A stretch of DNA of 64,000 nucleotides from Paracoccus sp. R12_2 (GTDB lineage: Bacteria > Pseudomonadota > Alphaproteobacteria > Rhodobacterales > Rhodobacteraceae): assembly GCF_017744015.1 (NCBI RefSeq), contig NZ_JAGHRA010000002.1:186001-250000 (forward strand). The letters are read 5' to 3'. The notes beneath the pieces are model-generated. The model ran no database searches. It worked only from the letters and a program-made list of their open reading frames with translations, and had not been told where the DNA came from. The position numbers and the translations under genes were made by a program. Shown in pieces: positions 17,420 through 31,621 of the stretch (position 1 is the stretch's first letter; each line of letters begins with the position of its first letter).

Positions 17420-19021
17420 TCAGTCGGCCAGACGATACAGGTCCTTGGCGTACCACGAGTTCAACACGTTTTCGGTCGGCAGGCCCTTGATGTCGGGGCT
17501 GATCATATCGACCTTGGCGTAGTGATAGACGAAGGCTGCCGGAACTTCTTCAGCCAGAATTTCCTCGGCACGGGTATAGATCGGCGTGGTGTCCTCGGCC
17601 GTCTTGGCATCTGCCATAAGTTGATCGAATTCCGCATTCGACCATTTGCCGCTGTTATATCCGTCGGTCCGGAACCAGTCGAGGAAAGTCGAGGCTTCGT
17701 TGTAATCGGCGCACCACGCATAGCGGGCCATGTCGAAATCCTGGTTCTGCATCCGGTCGGTATGCACTTTCCATTCGACATTGTTCAGCGTGATGTTGAC
17801 GCCAAGCGGCTTCCAGAACTGCTGCGCGGCGATCGCCAGCTTCTTGTGGTTCTCATCCGTATTGTACTGCAGCGTCAACGAGATCGGATTGTCGGGGCCA
17901 TAGCCGGCCTCGGTCAGCAATTCCTGCGCGCGCTGGGTCTTTTCTTCCTGGCTCAGGGTCGCAAGCTCGGTCTCGGGCTGATCGAACCCCTCGATGGCCC
18001 AATGGGTCCATGTGGTCGCCGGTTTCTGACCACCCTGCAAAACGTTGTTCACGATGATGTCGCGGTTCAGCGCCAGCGACAGCGCCTCGCGGACGCGCAC
18101 ATCCTTCAGCGCCTCGGGGCCCTTCTCGGACACATTATAAACATAGGCATAGGAACAGGCATAAGGCAGTGAAACCGCCTGATCCGGGGCTTCCTTTTCC
18201 AGTCGCGGATACTGACCGGCCGGGATCTGCACACGGTCCAGCTCTCCGGCCTGATAACGGGTCAGTGCGACATTGTTGTCATTGACGGTGATGCCCTTGA
18301 CGGTCTGCATCACGACATTCTCGGCGTCCCAGTATTCGGGGTTCTTTTCCATCGTGATATCGACGCCCAGATTGTGCGATTTCAGCACGAAGGCGCCGTT
18401 GCCGACCAGATTGCCGGGCTGAGTCCAGGCATCGCCGTGTTCCTCGATCACCTTTTGCGGCACCGGGAAAGTCGTGGCATGCGACAGCGTCTTGATGAAA
18501 TAAGGGGTCGGCGTCGTCAGCGTGACTTCCAGCGTCTTGTCGTCGATCGCCTTCACGCCCAGTTCTTCAGGGGATTTTTCGCCCTTCACGATATCGGTGG
18601 CGTTGACGATGTTCATCAGTTCCATGAACCACGCATATTCGGACGCAGTTTCCGGGTTCACGGCGCGTCGCCAGGCATAAACGAAATCGCCCGCGGTCAC
18701 CGGCTCGCCATTCGACCATTTGGCGTCGCGCAGCTTGAAGGTGTAGGTCAGCTTGTCGTCGCTTTCCTCGAAGCTTTCGGCAACGCCGGGCACCATCGCG
18801 CCCTTTTCATCCTCGTTCATCAGACCTTCGAACAGCTGACGCAGCACGTCCGAACCCTCGACATCGGTGTTCTTTGCCGGGTCGACCGATTTGATCGCGT
18901 CCAGCAGCCAGAAGTTATAGACCTGATTTTCTGCCAGCTGCTCGCCCTCGGCCGGCTGCACGGCAAAGGCGGGCATGGCGAGCGAGGCGACCAGGGCGGT
19001 CGTTGCGAAAAACTTCGTCAT
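17420..19021 (-). CDS. oppA: Oligopeptide ABC transporter substrate-binding protein OppA
   Basis: A 533-residue periplasmic receptor (SBP family 5) that delivers peptides to OppBCDF. The signal peptide is KFFATTALVASLAMPAFA (cleaved around residue 20). Mature-domain motifs are those of OppA/MppA: LRDAKWSNGEPVTAGDFVYA, WRRAVNPETASEYAW, GAFVLKSHNLGVDITMEKNP, DVRVREALSLALNRD. The ATG at 19021 has an ideal GGAGGAG upstream; a longer open frame to 19087 lacks this. It is the first gene of the opp operon, reading away from cobU with a 128-bp shared regulatory gap. Confidence 0.93.
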   Translation of the reverse strand: MTKFFATTALVASLAMPAFAVQPAEGEQLAENQVYNFWLLDAIKSVDPAKNTDVEGSDVLRQLFEGLMNEDEKGAMVPGVAESFEESDDKLTYTFKLRDAKWSNGEPVTAGDFVYAWRRAVNPETASEYAWFMELMNIVNATDIVKGEKSPEELGVKAIDDKTLEVTLTTPTPYFIKTLSHATTFPVPQKVIEEHGDAWTQPGNLVGNGAFVLKSHNLGVDITMEKNPEYWDAENVVMQTVKGITVNDNNVALTRYQAGELDRVQIPAGQYPRLEKEAPDQAVSLPYACSYAYVYNVSEKGPEALKDVRVREALSLALNRDIIVNNVLQGGQKPATTWTHWAIEGFDQPETELATLSQEEKTQRAQELLTEAGYGPDNPISLTLQYNTDENHKKLAIAAQQFWKPLGVNITLNNVEWKVHTDRMQNQDFDMARYAWCADYNEASTFLDWFRTDGYNSGKWSNAEFDQLMADAKTAEDTTPIYTRAEEILAEEVPAAFVYHYAKVDMISPDIKGLPTENVLNSWYAKDLYRLAD

Positions 19022-19149
19022 GAGGCATCTCCTCCAAGTTGAGTGCGGTGTCTTCTGCACCGGAATGGCGCGAAGGTAGTAGATCATCCGGCGGGGTAAA
19101 GCGGGTTTCGGCTTTCATCGCCCTCGGGCTTGTGGAAGATGGGGCGGCA

Positions 19150-19680
19150 ATGACGAAGAGCGGGCATATCACCCTTGTGACCGGCGGTGCCCGTTCGGGG
19201 AAATCCGCACTGGCCGAACGGCTGGTAGTGCGGCATGATGGGCCGCGCATCTACATCGCGACCGCGCAGGCGGGCGATGCCGAGATGGCGGAAAGAATAC
19301 AATTACATCAACGGCGTCGCAATGACGCTTGGACGACGATCGAGGCGCCGCACGATCTGGCCGGGGCGCTGCGCGCCAGCGACGGGCAGGGGGTTCGGCT
19401 GGTGGATTGCCTGACGCTGTGGCTGTCGAACTGTCTTGGATCGGCAGATTTCGGCGCATTGGTCGCGACGTTGCGTCAACAATGCTGTCCTGTTGTCCTT
19501 GTGACCAACGAACTGGGCCAGGGCATCGTGCCGGACAACGCACTGGCACGCAAATTTCGCGATCAGCACGGCTGGATGAATCAGGCCGTCGGGGATATCG
19601 CCGATGAGGTCTGGATATCGGTCAGCGGCCAGCCCTTGCGTCTGAAACCTATGCGGGAGTCACCGGATGAGATCATTTGA
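19150..19680 (+). CDS. cobU: Adenosylcobinamide kinase / adenosylcobinamide-phosphate guanylyltransferase
   Basis: Phosphorylates adenosylcobinamide and transfers GMP to give adenosylcobinamide-GDP, the activated corrinoid for nucleotide-loop assembly. The 176-residue protein has a P-loop TGGARSGKSALAE near the N-terminus and the family segments YIATAQAGDAEMAERI, LVDCLTLWLSN and VVLVTNELGQGIVP. The gene is also called cobP in aerobic B12 producers. The ATG at 19150 matches family length; an open frame back to 19039 is not family-like. It overlaps cobT by 14 bp. Confidence 0.93.
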   Translation: MTKSGHITLVTGGARSGKSALAERLVVRHDGPRIYIATAQAGDAEMAERIQLHQRRRNDAWTTIEAPHDLAGALRASDGQGVRLVDCLTLWLSNCLGSADFGALVATLRQQCCPVVLVTNELGQGIVPDNALARKFRDQHGWMNQAVGDIADEVWISVSGQPLRLKPMRESPDEII

Positions 19681-20620
19681 CGAAGCCGCGGCACAGTGTG
19701 CGCGCGATCGCCAGAACCAGCTGACCAAGCCGCCCGGATCTCTGGGGCGGCTTGAGGAACTGGCCGTCTTCATGGCGGGATGGCAGGGCCGGGATCGCCC
19801 CGAGTTGAACCGGGCGCAGGCGCTGGTTTTCGCAGGCAATCATGGCATCGTCGCGCAGGGCGTGAACCCGTTTCCGGCCGATGTGACGGCGTTGATGGTT
19901 CAGAATTTCGCCGCTGGCGGTGCGGCGATCAACCAGATCTGCGCGGTCGCCGGGGCTGAACTTGCCATCGTTCCGCTGGACCTGGACCGGCCGACCCGCG
20001 ACTTCACCCAAGCTGCGGCGATGGACATGGCCGAGGTCGATGCGGCCATGTCGATCGGCGCGGATTCGGTCGATCCCAAGGCCGACATCCTGATCCTTGG
20101 CGAAATGGGGATCGGCAATTCATCAATCGCGGCGGCGCAGGCGGCGTCCGTTTTCGGAGGCAGGGCGGAAGACTGGGTCGGGCCCGGAACCGGCGCCGAA
20201 GGTGATGTCCTTGCCCGCAAGCAGCGCGCGGTGGCCGCAGGCATCGCCCTGCATTCCCCCGGCACTGCGCGCGAAACACTGGCTGCGTTCGGCGGACGGG
20301 AACAGGCAGCGATCTGCGGTGCGATCCTGCGCGCAAAGGAACTGGGCCTGCCGGTGATCCTGGACGGGTTCATCTGCACCGCAGCCGCGGCGGTGCTGCG
20401 GCGCGACGACCCCGAGGCGCTGGCCCATTGCCTGATCGGTCATGAAAGCGCCGAGCCCGGACATCGTCGCCTGATTGCGGCGTTGGGGATGCGCCCGGTC
20501 CTGTCGCTGGACATGCGTCTGGGCGAAGGCTCGGGCGCTGGGGTCGCGCTGATGGTTCTGCGTGCCGCGATCGCCTGCCATGACGGCATGGCCACCTTCG
20601 CCGAGGCAGGGATTGGTTAG
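19667..20620 (+). CDS. cobT: Nicotinate-nucleotide–dimethylbenzimidazole phosphoribosyltransferase
   Basis: Makes alpha-ribazole phosphate from NaMN and 5,6-dimethylbenzimidazole, the lower-ligand half of cobalamin. The 317-residue protein (CobT-type; CobU in the Pseudomonas denitrificans scheme) shows LTKPPGSLGRLEELA, the nucleotide-binding segment FAGNHGIVAQGVNPFP, LGEMGIGNSSIAAA, WVGPGTGAEGDVLARK and, late in the chain, GEGSGAGVALMVL with the family's catalytic Glu. GGGAG precedes the ATG within cobU. The head-to-tail overlaps with cobU and cobS show a coupled operon. Confidence 0.94.
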   Translation: MRSFDEAAAQCARDRQNQLTKPPGSLGRLEELAVFMAGWQGRDRPELNRAQALVFAGNHGIVAQGVNPFPADVTALMVQNFAAGGAAINQICAVAGAELAIVPLDLDRPTRDFTQAAAMDMAEVDAAMSIGADSVDPKADILILGEMGIGNSSIAAAQAASVFGGRAEDWVGPGTGAEGDVLARKQRAVAAGIALHSPGTARETLAAFGGREQAAICGAILRAKELGLPVILDGFICTAAAAVLRRDDPEALAHCLIGHESAEPGHRRLIAALGMRPVLSLDMRLGEGSGAGVALMVLRAAIACHDGMATFAEAGIG

Positions 20621-21329
20621 GCGCTGGCATCAGTTTCTGCTGGCGCTGGTCTTTCTGACCCGGCTGCCGCTGGGACACGCGCTGCCGCCGCGCATCATGC
20701 GGCTGGCGCACAGCGCATGGGCTTTTTCATTGGTCGGCGCGGCGGTTGGGGCAATCGCATCGCTGCCGCTGTTGCTGCCGGGGCCGCCGATGCTGACCGC
20801 GGCGCTGTCGGTGGCGTTGGCCGTCTGGTTGACCGGCGCGCTGCACGAGGATGCCCTGGCCGATCTGGCCGATGCAGGCGGCGGCAAGGATACCGAATCC
20901 CGTCTGCGGATCATGCGCGATTCCCGCATCGGCAGCTATGGGGTCATGGCCTTGATCCTGGTGTCCTTTGTGCGGGTGGCGTCCTTGACCGTGCTGGGAC
21001 CGGCGGCGCTGATCGCCGCCGCGGCCTCGGGGCGCGCGGCAAGCGTTGTGGTCATGACGGCGCTGCCGCCCGCGCGACCGGACGGGCTGGGCCACGCCGC
21101 CGGTCGCCCTGCCTGGGCCGGCGTAGCCTTTGCATGCCTGATCGCATTTGTCGCGGTGCTTTGCGCCGGACCGGGCAGCGTCATCGCTCTGATCGCGGCA
21201 ATTGTGGCGGTCGCGGCGGTGATCCGGCAGGCCCGGATCTGGCTGGGCGGGCAAAGCGGGGATGTGCTGGGCAGTGCTTCGATCCTGACCGAAACCGCAA
21301 TTCTTGCAGCATTCGCGATGGCTGGCTGA
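20613..21329 (+). CDS. cobS: Adenosylcobinamide-GDP ribazoletransferase (cobalamin synthase)
   Basis: Joins adenosylcobinamide-GDP with alpha-ribazole (phosphate) to finish cobalamin; an integral inner-membrane enzyme. The ~238 residues show FLTRLPLG at the N-terminus, the acidic metal motif HEDALADLADAGGG…KDTESRLRIMRDSRIGSYG and several hydrophobic helices, ending with SGDVLGSASILTET. A TTG at 20613 is taken as start because family similarity begins at LVRRWHQFLLALVFLTRLP and AGGCAGGG lies just upstream. ATG codons at 20562 or 20580 would add non-family residues. It overlaps the cobT end by 8 bp. Confidence 0.88.
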   Translation: MVRRWHQFLLALVFLTRLPLGHALPPRIMRLAHSAWAFSLVGAAVGAIASLPLLLPGPPMLTAALSVALAVWLTGALHEDALADLADAGGGKDTESRLRIMRDSRIGSYGVMALILVSFVRVASLTVLGPAALIAAAASGRAASVVVMTALPPARPDGLGHAAGRPAWAGVAFACLIAFVAVLCAGPGSVIALIAAIVAVAAVIRQARIWLGGQSGDVLGSASILTETAILAAFAMAG

Positions 21330-21347
21330 ACCCCTCAGCGGTCACGC

Positions 21348-21376
21348 TTGACGCTGCAAAAACCCTCGCGCATACC
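21348..21376 (+). promoter_or_regulatory. Possible sigma70-type promoter for takQM
   Basis: TTGACG (21348–21353), a 17-bp spacer, then CATACC (21371–21376). The -35 is close to ideal, the -10 weak. It lies between cobS and takQ, ~80 bp before the takQ ATG. Confidence 0.3.
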
Positions 21377-21453
21377 CCCGGGACGGTGCGAGAATGCAGC
21401 GCAAGGCGGCATATCCGAACAAGGCTGCCTGCCAACGAACCGGGGAGGATATC

Positions 21454-22083
21454 ATGGGCAGCCTGTTGGCCCTTTCGCGCGGCATAGACCGCATCAATAC
21501 GCTGATCGGTCGCACCGCGTCGTGGCTGATCCTGCTGGCGATCTTTGTCAGCGCCGTAAACGCGGTGGTGCGCAAGGTCTTCAGTGTATCTTCGAACGCC
21601 TGGCTTGAACTGCAATGGTATCTCTATGGCGGGGCGTTTCTTCTGGCGGCGGCCTATACGCTGCTGGAAAACGAACATATCCGGATCGACGTGATCTACG
21701 GGCGGTGGTCGCGCCGCGTGCAGCACTGGATCGACCTTGTGGGGACCACGCTGTTCCTGCTGCCCTTCTCGGCGATCATGATATCGCTGGTCTATCCCTC
21801 GCTGATGAGTTCGTGGCGCACGCATGAAATCTCGATGAATGCGGGCGGGCTGCTGATCTGGCCGGCCAAGGCCGTGCTGCTGGCCGGGTTCGTGTTGTTG
21901 TTCGCACAGGGACTGTCGGAACTTGTCAAGAAGATCGCCGTGATGCGCGGCGTGATCCCCGACCCGCATGGTCCCGCCGGGACCCACGACAGCGCCCTTC
22001 ACGAGGCCCGGCTGATGACTGTCGGCACAGCGCAGGACCACAGCCGTGACGAAATCAGCGACGATCGGGAGAACCGCGCGTGA
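21454..22083 (+). CDS. TRAP transporter small permease subunit, TakQ-like
   Basis: A 209-residue four-helix DctQ-family protein. The first helix SWLILLAIFVSAVNAVVRK is followed by the signature LELQWYLYGGAFLLAAAYTL and LENEHIRIDVIYGRWS. The C-terminal ~40 residues form a hydrophilic tail ending in many Asp/Arg. GGGGAGG stands 6 bp before the ATG at 21454. The takM start overlaps its stop (ATGA). The matching binding protein, takP, lies beyond takM on the opposite strand. A regulator or extra DctQ function is not indicated. Confidence 0.85.
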   Translation: MGSLLALSRGIDRINTLIGRTASWLILLAIFVSAVNAVVRKVFSVSSNAWLELQWYLYGGAFLLAAAYTLLENEHIRIDVIYGRWSRRVQHWIDLVGTTLFLLPFSAIMISLVYPSLMSSWRTHEISMNAGGLLIWPAKAVLLAGFVLLFAQGLSELVKKIAVMRGVIPDPHGPAGTHDSALHEARLMTVGTAQDHSRDEISDDRENRA

Positions 22084-23969
22084 TCGACCTTATCGCCCAT
22101 AATCTTGCGCCCATCATGTTCTTCTCGATGGTCGTCTTTCTGCTGTTCGGCTATCCGATCGCCTTCGCGCTGGCGGCGAACGGGTTGCTGTTCTTCTTCT
22201 TCGGCGTCTTCATCACGCCCTATACCGATCAGGTCAACCTGGGCTGGAACCTGCTTGGTGCGCTTGGCGACCGGGTCTTCGGGGTCATGCGCAACGACAC
22301 CTTGCTGGCCATTCCGTTCTTCACCTTCATGGGGATCGTTCTGGAACGGTCGCGCATGGCCGAGGAACTGCTGGATACCGTCGGGCAATTGTTCGGTCCT
22401 GTTCGCGGCGGCCTGGCCTACGCGGTGGTTCTGGTCGGGGCGTTGCTGGCCGCGACCACCGGCGTCGTGGCGGCATCGGTCATCTCGATGGGGCTGATCT
22501 CGCTGCCGATCATGATGCGCTATGGTTATGACAAGCGGCTGGCAAGCGGGGTCATCACCGCGTCCGGCACGCTGGCGCAGATCATTCCGCCCTCGCTTGT
22601 GCTGATCGTGCTGGCCGACCAGTTGGGCCGTTCCGTCGGCGACATGTACAAGGGCGCCCTGATCCCGGCATTCGTCCTGGTGGGGATCTATCTGGCCTAT
22701 ATCGCCGTGCTGTCCATCATTCGCCCCAAGACGATGCCCGCATTGCCGCCAGAGGCGCGCACCCTTGGCGGCGGCGGCTGGTCGCTGATCGTGTCGATCG
22801 TCGCCGCAATCGCCATCTACTGGCTGGCCGAGCGTTACCTGGGTGCAACCCTGGGCGATGACAGTGCCATCTGGGCGGCGACTCTGTCGGTCGGTGTCAT
22901 GCTGATCGTGGCGCTGGCCGACCGGTATCTGAAGCTGGGGCTGATGTCGCCGATGACGCGAGAGGTGATCATCGTGATGATCCCGCCGCTGGCCCTTGTG
23001 TTTCTTGTGCTGGGCACGATCTTCCTGGGCATCGCCACCCCGACCGAGGGGGGCGCGATGGGCGCGGTGGGTGCGTTGGCGCTGACTGCGATCAAGGGCA
23101 GGCTGACGGTCGATGTCGTGCGTCAGGCCCTGCTGTCCACGACGCGTCTTTCCAGCTTCGTCATGTTCATCCTGATCGGCGCGACGGTCTTTTCACTGAC
23201 CTACTATTCGATCAATGGCCATATCTGGGTGCGCGATCTGCTGACCGCGCTGCCGGGGGGCGAATACGGGTTCCTGATTGCGGTCTGCGCGATCATCTTC
23301 TTTCTGGCCTTCTTCCTGGACTTCTTCGAACTGGCCTTCGTGATCGTGCCGCTGCTGATCCCTGCCGCAAACGCGCTGGAGATCGACCTGATCTGGTTCG
23401 GCATCATTCTGGCGATGACGATGCAGACATCGTTCCTGACGCCGCCGGTGGGTTTCGCGCTGTTCTACCTGCGATCGGTGGCGCCGCGCAAAGCCTATCG
23501 CGATGCCGTCACCGGCAAGGAAATCGGGGCCGTCAGCACCGTCGACATCTACCGCGGTGCGGTCGCCTTTGTCGGACTGCAGGTCATGATGATCGCGCTG
23601 GTGATCGCGTTTCCGCAGATGGTCATGCACTACAAGGGCGCGCCGGTGGATACCTCGAATATCAGGATCGAGATCCCCTCGAATGGCGGGGGGCTGGGTG
23701 GTCTTGGCGGTGGACTTGGCGGCGGCCTTGGCGGCTCGCCGTTCGGGCAGCCACCGGCGTCCGGCGGCGATGGTGCCGGTACGCCATCCGGCGGGCTTGG
23801 CGGTCTGGGTGGCACCCCGAATTTCGGCGGCAGCGCCGGTGATGCAGCCGCGGATGCACCTGCGCCCACGCAGCAGTCCGATCAGGACGCGCCTGCAGAT
23901 GAACCGTCCGGCGGGCTTGGCGGGATGGGCCTTGACGGACCGCCGCCGGGCCTGGGCGGCGGCAATTGA
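22080..23969 (+). CDS. TRAP transporter large permease subunit, TakM-like, with Gly-rich C-terminal tail
   Basis: A 629-residue DctM-family permease. Residues 1–~530 carry the ion-transporter fold: LVGALLAATTGVVAASVISMG, GTLAQIIPPSLVLIVLAD, TPTEGGAMGAVGALALTA, FLDFFELAFVIVPLLIPA and FLTPPVGFALFYLRSVAP. After a final helix (VGLQVMMIALVIAFPQMVM) comes an unusual ~95-residue tail rich in Gly, Leu, Pro and Ala (GGLGGGLGGGLGG, later PSGGLGGLGG and GGLGGMGLDGPPP), predicted disordered. Related large permeases end near the last helix. With takP it should import 2-oxoacids such as pyruvate; the role of the tail is unknown. Confidence 0.88.
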   Translation: MIDLIAHNLAPIMFFSMVVFLLFGYPIAFALAANGLLFFFFGVFITPYTDQVNLGWNLLGALGDRVFGVMRNDTLLAIPFFTFMGIVLERSRMAEELLDTVGQLFGPVRGGLAYAVVLVGALLAATTGVVAASVISMGLISLPIMMRYGYDKRLASGVITASGTLAQIIPPSLVLIVLADQLGRSVGDMYKGALIPAFVLVGIYLAYIAVLSIIRPKTMPALPPEARTLGGGGWSLIVSIVAAIAIYWLAERYLGATLGDDSAIWAATLSVGVMLIVALADRYLKLGLMSPMTREVIIVMIPPLALVFLVLGTIFLGIATPTEGGAMGAVGALALTAIKGRLTVDVVRQALLSTTRLSSFVMFILIGATVFSLTYYSINGHIWVRDLLTALPGGEYGFLIAVCAIIFFLAFFLDFFELAFVIVPLLIPAANALEIDLIWFGIILAMTMQTSFLTPPVGFALFYLRSVAPRKAYRDAVTGKEIGAVSTVDIYRGAVAFVGLQVMMIALVIAFPQMVMHYKGAPVDTSNIRIEIPSNGGGLGGLGGGLGGGLGGSPFGQPPASGGDGAGTPSGGLGGLGGTPNFGGSAGDAAADAPAPTQQSDQDAPADEPSGGLGGMGLDGPPPGLGGGN

Positions 23970-23974
23970 TCTAA

Positions 23975-24003
23975 CGGGGCCGGTCCAGACCGGCCCTTTT
24001 CTT
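23975..24003 (+). terminator. Rho-independent terminator after takM
   Basis: GGGCCGGT/ACCGGCCC with a CCAG tetraloop, followed immediately by TTTTCTTTC; 5 bp after the takM stop. Confidence 0.9.
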
Positions 24004-24024
24004 TCATCACAGCTTCGGGAATCG

Positions 24025-24056
24025 AAAACGCCCGCCGCGAGGGATCGCGGCGGGCG
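24025..24056 (-). terminator. Rho-independent terminator after takP
   Basis: A 12-bp perfect stem CGCCCGCCGCGA/TCGCGGCGGGCG with a 4-base loop. On the minus strand it is followed by TTTT. It lies ~20 bp beyond the takP stop, facing the takM terminator. Confidence 0.88.
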
Positions 24057-24076
24057 TCGGATCGTGAACTAAGGGC

Positions 24077-26750
<2,674 letters not shown>

Positions 26751-26798
26751 TTAGCGCCTACATAGCTGCCGTGGCGGCAAGTCGAAAGCCGCAATTTG

Positions 26799-27488
26799 TC
26801 AGGGCAGGGCGATCTCGGCCCAGATCGGCAGGTGATCCGAGGCATCGCGCGCCCCCGCACCCGAGAACACCCCGTGCCGCAGCAGTTCCAGATGTCGCGA
26901 CATCGCGATGCGGTCCAGCCGGAAACGCGGCAGCGGGGCGGGATAGGACGGGCCGGGCGCAATGACCCGGAATCCGGCAAGCGATTCCAACCCGCGCTCA
27001 TCATGCCATTCGTTGAAATCGCCCATCAGCACGATGTTGTCGTCCGCGATCCGCGCGGCCTGCGCGCTGATCCGGGCCAATTGCGCGCGACGCGACGACC
27101 GCACCAGTCCAAGATGAACCCCGATGATCGTCAGCCCGGGCAAACGCAAGGCCAGCGCCCCGCGCGGTTCCAATCCCGGCAGGGGAAGCCGCCGCACGAC
27201 GGCGTTCTGGGCCAGTTCGGGACGCAGCAGGATGGTCTGGCCGTGCCAGCCAAGTGAGTTCTCGCCGCTTGGTCTGCTGATATCGGCGGGCACAAGACCG
27301 GTCTGGTCCTGGATCAGCGCCCGCGGCAGCGCCTCGGGGCGGGCGCCGAAGCGGAAATCGACCTCTTGCAGGGCAATGATATCGGGCCGCATGGCCGCGA
27401 TGACGGCCAGATTCCTCTCGGGGGCGTGCGGACCGGTCAGGCCGCGGCATTTGTGCAGGTTGTAACTCGCTACTCGAATGACCGCCAC
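26799..27488 (-). CDS. Endonuclease/exonuclease/phosphatase (EEP) family hydrolase
   Basis: A 229-residue DNase I-like metal-dependent phosphoesterase. Conserved pieces in order are the N-terminal SYNLHKCRG (metal Asn), IALQEVD (metal Glu), HLGLVRSSRRAQLARI, MGDFNEW with catalytic Asp/Asn, and the C-terminal SDHLPIWAEI. No signal peptide or membrane segment is visible, so it is cytoplasmic or anchored indirectly. Substrate (nucleic acid, phospholipid or inositol phosphate) cannot be told. Translation appears to start at GTG. Similar genes in this family often sit beside a phospholipase D/cardiolipin synthase, but none is here. Confidence 0.85.
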   Translation of the reverse strand: MAVIRVASYNLHKCRGLTGPHAPERNLAVIAAMRPDIIALQEVDFRFGARPEALPRALIQDQTGLVPADISRPSGENSLGWHGQTILLRPELAQNAVVRRLPLPGLEPRGALALRLPGLTIIGVHLGLVRSSRRAQLARISAQAARIADDNIVLMGDFNEWHDERGLESLAGFRVIAPGPSYPAPLPRFRLDRIAMSRHLELLRHGVFSGAGARDASDHLPIWAEIALP

Positions 27489-27594
27489 GTCGCGCCCTCA
27501 TCAGGTTCGTCAGAAGATATCGCGACGATGCCTGGTCGCAAGAGGACTTCCCCCGAACGACAGGGGAATGTCGGGCCAAAGAAAGCAGGGATGC

Positions 27595-28995
27595 TCAGGT
27601 TCCGCAGAATGTCTGCCGCACAGCCTCGGACGCCAGCGGCGCGCGTGCCAGATGATCCCATTCCTGACGATCCTCACGCGGATGCGTGACAGCATCGAAC
27701 AGCAGCCGGAAAGGCTGAAGATCGTCATTCACGGCAGCTTGGATCGCCTGTTCGACCCGGTGGTTGCGGGGAATGCGTCTTGGGTTGGCGTGGGCCATCA
27801 GCGCCGGGTCCGGGTCATGTTCCTGCCAGCGCAGCGCCCAGTCGTCGAATGCCGCCGGATCCTTGAATTCGCCGCGTGCCGTGCCGTCGCGCAGGCCGGC
27901 GAAAACCCGCGTGAAATCCGCCCGGTCGCGGGCCATCAGGCTCAGCAGTTCCTCGGCCAGTTCCTGCACCGGGGCGGCCTCGGTCAGGCCCAGCTTCTCG
28001 CCAAAGCGGCGACACCAAGCGGCCTGATACAGCGGCGCAAAACCGTGCACGGATTTCGTCGCCGCCTCGATCGCCGCATCGCGCTGACCCATCAGCGGGA
28101 TCAGGCAGGTGGCCAGCTGCGCCAGATTCCAGACCGCAACCTGAGGCTGCTGTGCCCAGGCATAGCGCCCCGCGTGATCGATTGATGAGAAGACCGTGTC
28201 AGGATGATATCCATCCATGAAGGCGCAGGGGCCGTAATCGATCGTTTCGCCCGATATGGCCATGTTGTCGGTATTCATGACCCCGTGGATGAATCCCAGC
28301 GCCATCCATTGCGCGATGGTTTCGGCCTGCCGCGCGACGACATGATCCAGCAGCGATAACGGCCCGGTCGCCTGCGGATAGTGCCGTTCGATGACATGGT
28401 CGGTCAGCGCTGCCAGTGCCGATTCGTTGCCTCGCACGGCGAAGTACTGGAACGTGCCGACCCGAATATGACTGGATGCGACACGGGTCAGCACAGCGCC
28501 AGGAAACCCGTCCTCGCGCCACACGGTTTCACCGGTCGCGACGGCGGCCAGCGCGCGGGTGGTGGGCACGCCCATGGCGGACATGAATTCGCTGACGACG
28601 TATTCCCGCAGCACGGGTCCGATCCAGGCCCGGCCGTCGCCGCGGCGCGAAAAAGGTGTCTTGCCGCTGCCCTTCAACTGAATATCGAAGCGGGCACCGT
28701 CCGGCGCCACGACTTCGCCCAGAAGCACGGCACGCCCGTCGCCAAGTTGCGGAACGAACCCTCCGAACTGATGTCCTGCATAGGCCTGGGCGATGGGTTC
28801 GGCGCTGTCTGGCATGGCGTTCCCGGCCAGCATCGCCGTGCCTTCCGGGCCGCTCAGCCATGCCGGATCCAGACCAAGCCGGCCTGCCAATCCCTCATTC
28901 AGTGCCAGCAACACCGGCTTGGTCACGGGCGTCGGATCGACACGCGCGAAGAATCCATCGGGCAGACGGGCATAGCTGTTGTCGAAGTGGATCAT
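27595..28995 (-). CDS. selO: SelO family protein adenylyltransferase (YdiU), Cys form
   Basis: A pseudokinase-fold enzyme that transfers AMP from ATP to Ser/Thr/Tyr of target proteins, with redox/oxidative-stress links shown for E. coli SelO. Its 466 residues carry [56 protein letters not shown] with the nucleotide-binding Lys/Arg set, [20 protein letters not shown] with the metal-binding Asn and Asp, and a C-terminal FCGT. The terminal Cys replaces the Sec of mammalian SelO, so it needs no selenium despite selD being 17 kb away. The ATG at 28995 fits the conserved N-terminus and GGAGG. Divergent from obgE. Confidence 0.95.
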   Translation of the reverse strand: MIHFDNSYARLPDGFFARVDPTPVTKPVLLALNEGLAGRLGLDPAWLSGPEGTAMLAGNAMPDSAEPIAQAYAGHQFGGFVPQLGDGRAVLLGEVVAPDGARFDIQLKGSGKTPFSRRGDGRAWIGPVLREYVVSEFMSAMGVPTTRALAAVATGETVWREDGFPGAVLTRVASSHIRVGTFQYFAVRGNESALAALTDHVIERHYPQATGPLSLLDHVVARQAETIAQWMALGFIHGVMNTDNMAISGETIDYGPCAFMDGYHPDTVFSSIDHAGRYAWAQQPQVAVWNLAQLATCLIPLMGQRDAAIEAATKSVHGFAPLYQAAWCRRFGEKLGLTEAAPVQELAEELLSLMARDRADFTRVFAGLRDGTARGEFKDPAAFDDWALRWQEHDPDPALMAHANPRRIPRNHRVEQAIQAAVNDDLQPFRLLFDAVTHPREDRQEWDHLARAPLASEAVRQTFCGT

Positions 28996-29019
28996 GGGGG
29001 CCTCCTGCTTGACATCTAG

Positions 29020-31282
<2,263 letters not shown>

Positions 31283-31283
<1 letters not shown>

Positions 31284-31567
31284 TGGCGCATCTTGAGATC
31301 ACCTATTGCACGGGATGCAACTGGCTGTTGCGCGCGGGCTGGTATGCGCAGGAATGCCTGTCCACCTTCGGCACGTCGCTGCGCGTCACGATCGTGCCTG
31401 ATGACAGCGGCGGGGTGTTCCGCATCACGCTGGACGACCAGCAGATCTGGGAACGCAAGGCGGATGGCGGTTTTCCGGATATCAGGACGCTGAAGCAGCG
31501 TATCCGCGACCGGATCGCACCGGAACGATCCTTGGGACATCTGGATCGCGACAGCCGCAAAGGCTGA
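31283..31567 (+). CDS. SelT/SelW/SelH (Rdx) family protein, CxxC form
   Basis: A 94-residue thioredoxin-like protein of the Rdx family. The N-terminal EITYCTGCNWLLRAGWYAQE carries Cys9-x-x-Cys12; in selenoprotein members the second Cys is Sec. Family features IVPDDSGGVFRI and the GGFPDIRTLKQRIRD helix follow. Function is presumed thiol–disulfide exchange. The ATG overlaps the proB stop by one base (TGATG), so it is coupled to obgE-proB; a GTG three bases earlier is an alternative. Like SelO, it is a Cys version of a selenoprotein family in a genome that keeps selD. Confidence 0.85.
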
Positions 31568-31621
31568 GCGGAAGGTCTGCACAGCCAGGGCGCCCAAGCC
31601 ATCAGCAGAAGATCCCCAGGA

